Assembly: GCA_900538365.1 (NCBI GenBank)
Contig: UPXT01000011.1
Location: 1 to 50,839 of the forward strand
Reading direction: 5' to 3'
Length of the DNA stretch: 50,839 nucleotides
DNA from: an uncultured Acidaminococcus sp.
Lineage (GTDB): Bacteria > Bacillota > Negativicutes > Acidaminococcales > Acidaminococcaceae
This document shows positions 42,304 to 50,839 of the stretch, piece by piece. Numbering within the stretch: position 1 is the stretch's first letter; every line of letters begins with the position of its first letter. Below the pieces are notes generated by a model that saw nothing but the letters and a program-made list of their open reading frames with translations, had not been told where the DNA came from and made no database searches. The position numbers and the translations under genes were made by a program.

Positions 42304-43302
42304 TTATATCTGATAGGGCATTTCTTCCGCAGGCATCAGATCCTTGGCCCGGGCATAAACCGCCCGCAGGGCCGAAGTATTGATGATGGGAACATTCCCG
42401 TTTTTGATGATGATATCGGTCCGGGCCAGTTCACGCAGGACAAAACCCAAGGTAACGCCAAAATTGAGACGGTCCTTCTGTTCCAGCGTAAACTGATCGT
42501 AATCATTGTTTTCCTTGATGAGTGCCGTGAAAAAATCAAGCTGTTCATCATGTTCCTTCTTGAGCGGCTTCATATAGCCCAGGACATGGGTCACAACGTG
42601 ATAGAGGCGATCAGCCCGCGCTGTCGCGTCGGCAAGGCGGACCGATTCCTTATCCGTCAGTTCCTTGTAACGACGGGCCGCCCGTTTGGAAACCTTGCGT
42701 TCCCGCTTCCTGCCATGACGGTCCTTGAAATAACCACGGGGCATGACTTTAGGAAAATCCATGACGGCACAAAGGACCTGCTCTTCGTCAAGGACGCCGC
42801 ATTCAGATGTATAAAGAGGCTGTTCCATGATTTGTTCGAGAATGAGGCGCGACTCTCCTTCGGCCAGGGCCGTCTGGCTGTAATCACTGGCCGCTCCGCC
42901 CTGAAGGGCCACAATGGTCAGCATGCCCGTCCCTTCAATATCAAGATGGTCCGTATGGATCCGTTTCACGACGTCTGCCACCTTCCGCAGCTTACGCACA
43001 TCCTGGGGCAGCATGTGGAGGTTCTTGTGGCTCTTGTAGGTATAATGACCGGGGAGATTGATGATCTTATCCAGCGTGTCAAACATCGCAGTGTACTTGG
43101 ACCACGTAGATAACTTCAAACGGCCCAATTCCTCGATAAGAGGAACGAGCCTTTCCATTTGTTTATAGAATTTATAGCGTTCTTCGTTATAACGCTCTGT
43201 CGCATTGTGCACGACGGTTTCAGGACTGTTCAGGTTCAGGTAGAGCTTCATGCCCGCTGCTCCAATTCCGGCAGCAGCCCAAAGAGCAAGAGGTATCGGC
43301 AT
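42304..43302 (-). CDS. Membrane-anchored protein of unknown function
   Basis: I do not recognise this 332-residue protein. It opens with one hydrophobic segment (PIPLALWAAAGIGAAGMK, about 2-19), has no cleavable signal peptide, and then is charged and largely helical, with Lys/Arg-rich stretches (RHGRKRERKVSKRAARRYKE, about 217-236). It is therefore probably anchored to the inner membrane with a cytoplasmic or periplasmic helical body. It is the first gene of the seven-gene operon ending at 36011, in front of phosphohexomutase and galE, which suggests a link to envelope sugars but proves nothing. The ATG at 43302 was chosen because a GTG further upstream would put the ribosome site inside the gene. 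Confidence 0.75.
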   Translation of the reverse strand: MPIPLALWAAAGIGAAGMKLYLNLNSPETVVHNATERYNEERYKFYKQMERLVPLIEELGRLKLSTWSKYTAMFDTLDKIINLPGHYTYKSHKNLHMLPQDVRKLRKVADVVKRIHTDHLDIEGTGMLTIVALQGGAASDYSQTALAEGESRLILEQIMEQPLYTSECGVLDEEQVLCAVMDFPKVMPRGYFKDRHGRKRERKVSKRAARRYKELTDKESVRLADATARADRLYHVVTHVLGYMKPLKKEHDEQLDFFTALIKENNDYDQFTLEQKDRLNFGVTLGFVLRELARTDIIIKNGNVPIINTSALRAVYARAKDLMPAEEMPYQI

Positions 43303-43376
43303 AGATATCGTCCATCCTTTCCTCAAGGGGGACACAGGGCGGGTAACCGGGCTGGTCTCACGATGATACTCATAGA

Positions 43377-43405
43377 ATTATATCTTTTAAATGGGTTTGC
43401 CGCAA
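43377..43405 (-). promoter_or_regulatory. Promoter of the seven-gene operon
   Basis: On the minus strand TTGCGG (43405-43400), 17 nt, then a perfect TATAAT (43382-43377). The leader is about 68 nt. The promoter sits against the edge of the composite repeat, whose hairpin module begins at 43422. Confidence 0.7.
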
Positions 43406-43421
43406 GGGTAGAGGTGTGTCG

Positions 43422-43457
43422 TTTTACTCGGCGCATAAATCGCGCCGATTCGATGAA
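43422..43457 (+). repeat. Hairpin-containing repeat module, copy 2
   Basis: It matches 3807-3842 at about 29 of 36 positions, with CGGCGC and GCGCCG arms and the same TCGATGAA ending. Confidence 0.55.
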
Positions 43458-43626
43458 GCCCTGTGTCGTCATTGGCTTTTAAAAGATTGATCTGATGCCA
43501 ATGATGGCATGCTCCGCCGCAAAAGGACCCGTTTTCGTGTACGCCGGGGCCGCTAACAAAATTTATGGGCACTCATGTTGTGTAAAAATATCCGTAAGCA
43601 GTTATCAACAAAATTTCCCGTTTTCG

Positions 43627-43796
43627 GTAGTGGATGAAAAGCAGCGTGACGTTTCCTTACGAGCAGGAGCCAGGCAGATTCGCCCGGAGTTTCGAAGGAC
43701 GCTTTTGAAGCGACAGCTAACGTCCAAGAAACATGGTTGGGTGTGAATTTAATGCGGCCCCTTTTCCCCGTTAGGGGGCGGTTTGGGGCAGGCAGT
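43627..43796 (+). repeat. Composite mosaic repeat, copy C
   Basis: It aligns with 15430-15600, ungapped over most of its left part. 43678-43713 differs from 15481-15516 at one of 36 bases. The first 80 nt show many scattered differences, the next 36 almost none, so conservation is uneven along the unit. Confidence 0.7.
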
Positions 43797-43931
43797 ACAG
43801 TCTTTTGTGGGACTCCAATCCCAACGTAAGGAATCCGGCTGCCCCGATTTCAGTGACAAAGCAGCAGAGCGGCCCAACATCACAGCGTCATAGCACCCCA
43901 GCATCAAAATCCTCCCACCGCCTGGCCATAC

Positions 43932-43976
43932 AAAAAGAGACTGCGAGGAAATGATGCGCTCATTTCTCACAGCCTC
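43932..43976 (-). terminator. Terminator after the secreted-protein gene at 43986
   Basis: GAGACTGCGAG (43937-43947) pairs with CTCACAGCCTC (43966-43976), 11 bp with two wobbles; on the minus strand TTTTTG follows. It lies 10 nt past the gene end. Confidence 0.85.
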
Positions 43977-43985
43977 TCGGCAAGC

Positions 43986-44552
43986 TTATTTTACGTCTTT
44001 TAGTTTCATGCGATTATTCGTGATTTCGTTTGCTGCATCTTTTGTCATATCCCGAATGAGTTCTTCCAGGTTCTTTTCCTTGCTCGTGCGCACGTCGGTC
44101 ATACGGTAGACCGGTGCATCTCCTTTCGTAACAAGGAAAGAAAGGGAAGCCAGGGATTCCACAGGTTCCCGTTTGTCCTTGATGGCTTCCTGAGCCGCTT
44201 CTCCCTCGAGGGGCACGGTACCGGCAAAATTGACAACGACCTGCATGGTCAGGGTCTGTCTCAGGTAGCGGTCAGGCAGCATGACAGGATTGTTATAAAG
44301 CGTCACGCCTTCATCCTTCAAGGATTTCTGGAGCCCGAGATAGGTCAGGCGGACCGCATCCTCATCACGGCTGAACTGGGGATTATTCTTGACAAATTCC
44401 CCATCAGCCTTTTCGAGGCTCTTGAGATAGACAACCTTGGTCTTATTGAAAGGAACGCCGCTTGCTTTGGCGCCGCTGCGCTCTGCACTTGCCGTAAAAG
44501 GAACGGCAAGGAGCGTCATAAGAAGCGTAACAAGGGTGAGTAATTTTTTCAT
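43986..44552 (-). CDS. Small secreted protein of unknown function
   Basis: The 188-residue protein starts with a clear signal peptide (MKKLLTLVTLLMTLLAVPFT, cleaved after about ASA at 23). The mature part is polar, with VVYLKSLEKADGEF near the start and NEITNNRMKL(K)D near the end; no domain is recognised and there is no lipobox Cys. It should be periplasmic or extracellular. The ATG at 44552 has AGGAGG 6 nt upstream. It is monocistronic with a strong promoter overlapped by a perfect inverted repeat and a good terminator, so it is probably tightly regulated. Confidence 0.75.
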   Translation of the reverse strand: MKKLLTLVTLLMTLLAVPFTASAERSGAKASGVPFNKTKVVYLKSLEKADGEFVKNNPQFSRDEDAVRLTYLGLQKSLKDEGVTLYNNPVMLPDRYLRQTLTMQVVVNFAGTVPLEGEAAQEAIKDKREPVESLASLSFLVTKGDAPVYRMTDVRTSKEKNLEELIRDMTKDAANEITNNRMKLKDVK

Positions 44553-44588
44553 GGAAATCCTCCTTGGCGATTCATCAAATTCCTTTCT

Positions 44589-44617
44589 ATTATACAACGG
44601 AACCCCCACTCTGTGAA
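44589..44617 (-). promoter_or_regulatory. Promoter of the secreted-protein gene
   Basis: On the minus strand TTCACA (44617-44612), 17 nt, then a perfect TATAAT (44594-44589). The leader is about 30 nt. Confidence 0.8.
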
Positions 44618-44638
44618 CTCATTTACAACGAGTTCACA
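44612..44638. promoter_or_regulatory. Perfect inverted repeat overlapping the -35 box (candidate operator)
   Basis: TGTGAACTC (44612-44620) and GAGTTCACA (44630-44638) are exact complements separated by 9 nt. The left arm contains the -35 box of the promoter. A dimeric regulator binding here would block or replace RNA polymerase contact. The regulator is unknown. Confidence 0.6.
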
Positions 44639-44663
44639 AAGGTTTTTCCCCAAAAAACCTAGA

Positions 44664-44702
44664 CATAAAAATTGCTGGGAAGGAGAACGCCTTCCCAGCA
44701 AT
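44664..44702 (-). terminator. Terminator after clpB
   Basis: A 13-bp perfect stem, ATTGCTGGGAAGG (44671-44683) with CCTTCCCAGCAAT (44690-44702), is followed on the minus strand by TTTTTATG. It lies 7 nt past the clpB stop. Confidence 0.9.
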
Positions 44703-44708
44703 CAGGAC

Positions 44709-47255
<2,547 letters not shown>

Positions 47256-47261
47256 AAACAC

Positions 47262-47468
47262 CTCCGCATGCTGCCTAAAATTTATATCTATGGATAAGGG
47301 CCCAAGGGCCGCGAAAATGGGGAAACACCCCTGTTACCAATCCCCCGAAGGGGAAGGCGCGCAAAACGCCTTTATGTAATCTTCCTGATAGGAAGGAAAA
47401 ACAAGGCTGCTGTCGAAAAAGGATGATAGGAACTTTGCTTTAACTGCTGCCTAGTTAAGGAGGCTTTT
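47262..47468. other. Divergent region between clpB and the unknown gene at 47469
   Basis: This 207-nt region has several small hairpins: CCCC-GAA-GGGG near 47343-47353, AAGGCG with CGCCTT at about 47354-47372, and CTTCC with GGAAG at 47381-47395. On the minus strand they would lie in the clpB leader. No convincing promoter was found in either direction. Confidence 0.35.
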
Positions 47469-48587
47469 ATGAATTCATCCATTATCCTTTACCACCTTTT
47501 CGACGTCGCCGATGAAATCGACCTCAACGTCGTGGAAGCCATCTGGACCAGCCGGAACAAGATTGCGTCCCGTCTGCGCTTTGAAAAGAATGCGCCAAAC
47601 TCCATCAGTTTCCAGAATCCCCCGGTCCTTGTTGAACTGGGAACCCATGATATGGAATTTGCCGGGGACCAATACACAGCGGTCATCAAGGCCCGCATCT
47701 TCGACATTGGCGTCGTCAGTCTCATCTTCCATTTAGAAGTCCCGGAAAACATTTCCTATGAAAAATACCAAGACCTGACCATTGCTGTCGACTCCCTGCC
47801 GGAAAACGTGGTCCGTGAATACATCGACGCCGTCACAGATACAATCCGTCCGGCGTGCACGAAGATGCGAATTTCCGACTTTGATGAAGATTTTGTTGTC
47901 TACTATTTCAAGGACAAGCTCCCTGATTGGGACCTGGCGGCCCTCATCATGAAGGACAAGACGCCGCTCAGCGAAGAAACGAGGAAGGATGCCCTCGTAA
48001 ATCGCTTCTCCTACAGCAAGGACGATGTCATCTACCTGACGTGGGATACGGCAATCATGCTGGACCGGACGGGAAGCACGGACCTGCCAGATCTCCTTGA
48101 ATTTGCCAATGCCCAGTTCCTCGAACTGCGCTACTACGATGATGCCCTCCGGAAGGCCATCGACAGCACATACGACGAAATCGACAAAGCAACGGAACCC
48201 GGATCCCACGGTAAGGCTAAGACCTTCCGCAAGGTCCGCAATGAACTCATGGAGGTCATGGCCGACATGAGTGTCCTTACGAGCAATGTGGATAACGCCC
48301 TCCAGGTTACAGAGGATGTCTTCAACGCCCGCGTCTACGCCCGGTACATGTATCTTTTGCGGGCTGATGTATGGCGGGAAAACATCGACACCAAACTAAA
48401 GGTGCTCCAGCGCTGCTACGAGCTGCTCAATACGGAAGTCCTGATGGACCGCTTCACAAAGAAGTTTTATCTCATCATAGGACTTCTGGCCGTCCTTGCT
48501 GCAGTCGCTGTCATCTGGGCCCTGCCAGACGCCATCATAAAACTCATCATGATCTTGACTTGGTTTACGTCGCCCCATCCCTTCTAA
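47469..48587 (+). CDS. Membrane-anchored protein of unknown function
   Basis: This 372-residue protein has a soluble alpha/beta N-terminal half, a helical C-terminal half with coiled-coil tendency (about 215-330) and one membrane helix close to the end (FYLIIGLLAVLAAVAVIWAL, about 335-354), so it is tail-anchored by inference. The overall layout, including DLPDLLEFANAQFLELRYYD, recalls the RMD1/DUF155 family, but the match is weak by eye and no function is claimed. The start has AAGGAGG 6 nt upstream. It is transcribed away from clpB and ends at the terminator at 48614-48650. Confidence 0.75.
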   Translation: MNSSIILYHLFDVADEIDLNVVEAIWTSRNKIASRLRFEKNAPNSISFQNPPVLVELGTHDMEFAGDQYTAVIKARIFDIGVVSLIFHLEVPENISYEKYQDLTIAVDSLPENVVREYIDAVTDTIRPACTKMRISDFDEDFVVYYFKDKLPDWDLAALIMKDKTPLSEETRKDALVNRFSYSKDDVIYLTWDTAIMLDRTGSTDLPDLLEFANAQFLELRYYDDALRKAIDSTYDEIDKATEPGSHGKAKTFRKVRNELMEVMADMSVLTSNVDNALQVTEDVFNARVYARYMYLLRADVWRENIDTKLKVLQRCYELLNTEVLMDRFTKKFYLIIGLLAVLAAVAVIWALPDAIIKLIMILTWFTSPHPF

Positions 48588-48613
48588 AAAAATAGGATCT
48601 TTAAAAGGAAAAG

Positions 48614-48650
48614 ACCCAGGAAGTCATTTCGCACTTCCTGGGTTTATTGT
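48614..48650 (+). terminator. Terminator after the gene at 47469
   Basis: ACCCAGGAAGT (48614-48624) pairs exactly with ACTTCCTGGGT (48633-48643), followed by TTATTGT. The T-run is weak but the stem is strong. Confidence 0.75.
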
Positions 48651-48657
48651 ACCCGTC

Positions 48658-48699
48658 AAAAGTCAAAATGTCAAATACTTTTTTGATTTTTTGACTTTT
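48658..48699 (-). terminator. AT-only hairpin at the end of the CYTH gene
   Basis: AAAAGTCAAAA (48658-48668) pairs with TTTTGACTTTT (48689-48699). The right arm includes part of the CYTH stop codon. The stem is 11 bp but nearly all A-T; it may act as a weak terminator. Confidence 0.35.
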
Positions 48700-49681
48700 A
48701 TTTTTTTACCCGGGGAAGTTCCTCCTGGAAACGGCTTTCTTCCTCATGGGATTTGCTGCAAACCTTGGCCAGGCACTGCCAAAGCAGCGCAGCGGTCCGC
48801 CCCTCTTCAAGATCTTTTTCCAGATAGACAGCGTCATCCGTTCCAAAATGGTCTGTTGCTTCCCGAAGGCGCACCGCCTCGTCCCCGCCCATGGCCTTTT
48901 CTTTCCAAAAATCGGCAGCAAGGACCAGTCGGTCAGCAATGAGTGCGCCCTTGCCGGTACCGTTAAAGAAAACACCTAGGTCGTGAAGGGTTTCCCGAAG
49001 GAAAGGGGCAGCTCCGGCAAAGGTTTCGGACACTTTGACAGCATCCCCGCAGGGCTCTAGGGGCTCCTTTCCTGCAAGAAGGGAAAGTCCCCGTTCGAGC
49101 TTGCTCCGGTCTTCCGGATAAAGGGGAAGCTCCCCTGCAAGCTGGCTGACAAGCACAAAGAGGGCAGCAGGGTCGCCTTCTTTGAGTTCAAGTTCAACCT
49201 CCCTAAGGGGCTGGGAGTGGCTGCCGCTTTCTATGATTCCTTCATCAAGGGAAAGCTCAACGCGGCTTTTTCCTACTGCAAGGTCCATAGCATGGCGTAA
49301 AAAAGTGATGGTAACGGTCGGAAGGAGGGACTCCCCATGAAGCAGGTCCTTAAGATGCCTTGTCACATCGGGAGGAAAGCCTTCCGTCACAGGCCTTTCG
49401 TCCTTTAGGGACACAGTAAATTCGCCGCGGACGGAAAGGCCCCCTGTGGATGTGCCCTTTGTCTTGATGGTCGCTTCATAAGCGCGGCCATCGGTGACGC
49501 GCACGCGGTAGGCCATGCGTTCCCGGCTCAAGGCACCGTCTTTTGTATCATAGTAGGTATTGTTAAGGGTAAGGCGCTTTTTCGTTGCCAAAAGAGCGGT
49601 TTTCGTGACGGTTCTTGAAGTAAAGAGCCTGTGGCATCCCGCTTGGGTCGTCAGGAGCTTCATTTCGATTTCCTTTCCCAT
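48698..49681 (-). CDS. CYTH domain protein (triphosphate-binding enzyme family)
   Basis: The 327-residue protein opens with the CYTH signature EIEMKL (about 4-9), followed by TYYDTKDGALSRERMAYRVR and an ELELKEGD segment (about 162-169), which line the triphosphate tunnel. CYTH proteins include inorganic triphosphatases and adenylate cyclases; in bacteria with extra C-terminal helices the triphosphatase is commoner. The C-terminal ~125 residues are helical but I could not recognise the His pattern of a CHAD domain. It lies 14 nt after the small secreted protein, likely in one operon. Confidence 0.82.
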   Translation of the reverse strand: MGKEIEMKLLTTQAGCHRLFTSRTVTKTALLATKKRLTLNNTYYDTKDGALSRERMAYRVRVTDGRAYEATIKTKGTSTGGLSVRGEFTVSLKDERPVTEGFPPDVTRHLKDLLHGESLLPTVTITFLRHAMDLAVGKSRVELSLDEGIIESGSHSQPLREVELELKEGDPAALFVLVSQLAGELPLYPEDRSKLERGLSLLAGKEPLEPCGDAVKVSETFAGAAPFLRETLHDLGVFFNGTGKGALIADRLVLAADFWKEKAMGGDEAVRLREATDHFGTDDAVYLEKDLEEGRTAALLWQCLAKVCSKSHEEESRFQEELPRVKK

Positions 49682-49695
49682 TTCGGCTCCTTTCC

Positions 49696-50121
49696 TTAGG
49701 CGTGGCTCGAGTCTTTTGAAAGGGTTTCAGAAACGGGGGCCTTCCAGACAGCGTCATAAACCTTCTCCAAGGCGGAACCCGTTTCAATGGTCACCCACTC
49801 CTCTTTTTCCGCGCGCCACCGCTCCTTGATTTCATGATCTTTCGTTACAGAAAGCTTCATAATAGGCGCCATACGGCGGTCCTTCATAAAAAGGCCGAGG
49901 GTAAGCGCATACGACCCATCGGTCTGTGTCTTGCGGAAGCCTGCCACGCGGCCCTCACCGCGCTTCATGATGGTCGCTGTATCAAGATCCCAGCGGGTGC
50001 CGCCCTGTTCCGTGACGACAGCCTGCCACTGGGGATCGGGCAGATCCCCTTCCTGCGCAAGGGCGGGCACGCCAATAAGAAGCAGGCCAGCCATCAGAAG
50101 GGAAACGACAGTCTTTTTCAT
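49696..50121 (-). CDS. Small secreted protein (surface-adhesin E-like)
   Basis: The 141-residue protein has a signal peptide (MKKTVVSLLMAGLLLIGVPA, cleaved after about LAQ). The mature part begins with PQWQAVVTEQGGTRWDLDTA and ends with a WVTIETGSALEKVYDAVWK segment, a pattern that recalls the surface-adhesin E family; this is a weak match by eye and needs a profile search. It should be periplasmic or surface-exposed. The ATG at 50121 has AAGGAGG 6 nt upstream. Its promoter is at 50149-50177. Confidence 0.65.
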   Translation of the reverse strand: MKKTVVSLLMAGLLLIGVPALAQEGDLPDPQWQAVVTEQGGTRWDLDTATIMKRGEGRVAGFRKTQTDGSYALTLGLFMKDRRMAPIMKLSVTKDHEIKERWRAEKEEWVTIETGSALEKVYDAVWKAPVSETLSKDSSHA

Positions 50122-50148
50122 AGGAATCCTCCTTCCATTTTCCCTTTC

Positions 50149-50177
50149 AGTATAACGAAGGCTTTCCGGCCTTGCAA
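50149..50177 (-). promoter_or_regulatory. Promoter of the small secreted protein and CYTH gene
   Basis: On the minus strand TTGCAA (50177-50172), 17 nt, then TATACT (50154-50149), with four and five of six consensus bases. Confidence 0.65.
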
Positions 50178-50240
50178 GCACCATTGACAGCTTTTGTTAT
50201 AATGAAAATGTAAGAATCATAAGAAAGAAGGTACATTCCC

Positions 50241-50759
50241 ATGAATGAACACATTGAACCTTTTTCCTATGCTGAAACCTTGATGCAGGCCCTCCCCAAA
50301 GGGGTTCTCCTTTCAACGGGAAAAAAAGGCGCCATGAACACCATGGTCATCGGCTGGGGTGCCCTAGGCACCAACTGGGGCAAGCCCGTCCTCACAGTCT
50401 ATGTGCGGGAAAGCCGCTTGACCCGGGACTTTCTCGACGCATCGGGAGAATTTACGGTAAATGTTCCCTTAGGCACTGTGGATCCTGAAATCATAAAGGT
50501 CTGCGGGTCAAAGTCGGGGCGTGACCTTGATAAGATCAAGGCCCTGAACCTGACGGCACAGCCGGGCGAAACCGTCAAGGCACCGGCATTCAAGGAACTT
50601 CCCCTAACCTTTGAATGCAAGGTTCTCTTCCGTCAGGTCGAAGCCTTGGAAAACCTTGCTCAACGTGAAGGCAAATGGTATCCAGCAGACAAAAACGGCA
50701 ATAAAGACCGTCATATCCAGTATATCGCGGAAATCACGAGCGCCTATATCGTGAAATAA
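50241..50759 (+). CDS. Flavin reductase family protein (flavoredoxin-like)
   Basis: The 172-residue protein resembles the FMN-binding flavin reductase/flavoredoxin family: GVLLSTGKKGAMNTMVIGWG (about 21-40) matches the FMN-binding beginning, followed by TRDFLDASGEFTVNVP. Such proteins bind FMN and transfer electrons in the cytoplasm. The partner cannot be inferred. The ribosome site is AGAAGG. A perfect TATAAT lies at 50198-50203, but a nearby TTGACA is only 8 nt away, so the promoter is uncertain. The window ends 80 nt later with nothing recognisable. Confidence 0.85.
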   Translation: MNEHIEPFSYAETLMQALPKGVLLSTGKKGAMNTMVIGWGALGTNWGKPVLTVYVRESRLTRDFLDASGEFTVNVPLGTVDPEIIKVCGSKSGRDLDKIKALNLTAQPGETVKAPAFKELPLTFECKVLFRQVEALENLAQREGKWYPADKNGNKDRHIQYIAEITSAYIVK

Positions 50760-50839
50760 GGCCCAGCGGGAACACATGATGTGTCCTAAGCGTAAAATGT
50801 TTCTCGGTAGGGAAAAATAGTCCTTGCAAAATAAAGGGG

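Larger units (their letters stand above)
43383..43985. other. Gene-free region with composite repeat, copy C
   Basis: About 600 nt without a convincing gene. It contains the operon promoter, the hairpin module (43422-43457), the long repeat (43627-43796) and a terminator (43932-43976). 43458-43626 shows nothing I can identify. Confidence 0.6.

Noticed and set aside
47262..47330. CCCCATTT, similar to a sigma-32 -10 box, in front of clpB
   Set aside because: Firmicutes do not use sigma-32 of the E. coli type and no matching -35 was found. The CIRCE pattern was also sought and not seen.
50184..50203. TTGACA and TATAAT before the flavin reductase gene
   Set aside because: Both boxes are perfect but only 8 nt apart, too close to act together.

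Overview
The window looks like chromosomal DNA of a diderm Firmicute (class Negativicutes; Acidaminococcus or a close relative is my best guess, from overall character rather than a database match). The evidence is a complete Firmicutes-style ribosomal superoperon next to a classical outer-membrane autotransporter whose C-terminus ends in Phe. Most genes lie on the minus strand. Shine-Dalgarno sites are strong (AGGAGG type) and many starts are GTG or TTG.

Layout. 1-4260: one large autotransporter gene, bracketed on both sides by pieces of a mosaic intergenic repeat family. 4447-5832: MgtE magnesium transporter with a short leader hairpin. 6171-11503: amino-sugar and peptidoglycan salvage, with murQ-murP-mupG on the minus strand and nagA plus an XRE-type regulator divergent on the plus strand. 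11693-14719: an APC permease, a MalY/PatB-type C-S lyase and RidA, which fit together as import, cleavage and detoxification of a sulfur amino acid. 14720-15720: about 1 kb without a confident protein gene, holding a promoter, a micro-ORF, a possible structured RNA with a strong terminator, and a composite repeat.

15721-30004 is the S10-spc-alpha ribosomal superoperon (rpsJ to rplQ, including secY, adk, infA, rpmJ and rpoA, but lacking map). 30180-34725 is the str operon (L7Ae-like gene, rpsL, rpsG, fusA, tuf), which has its own near-consensus promoter and no rpoBC upstream. The tuf terminator appears to contain the -35 box of the S10 promoter.

35069-35769: a cupin gene followed by a short frame-disrupted reading frame. 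36011-43302: seven tightly packed minus-strand genes (unknown membrane-anchored protein, phosphomannomutase/phosphoglucomutase, galE, ABC-F ATPase, uracil-DNA glycosylase-like protein, two-part threonine/serine exporter) with a good promoter at one end and a terminator at the other. 43383-43985: a second composite repeat. 43986-50759: a secreted protein whose promoter carries a perfect inverted repeat, clpB, a divergent membrane-anchored protein of unknown function, a CYTH protein, a small secreted protein and a flavin reductase.

I saw no rRNA, tRNA, CRISPR array, phage or complete insertion sequence. The least explained parts are the mosaic repeat family around the autotransporter and elsewhere, the 14.9-15.3 kb region, the unknown proteins at 42304-43302 and 47469-48587, and the frame-disrupted gene at 35069-35420.
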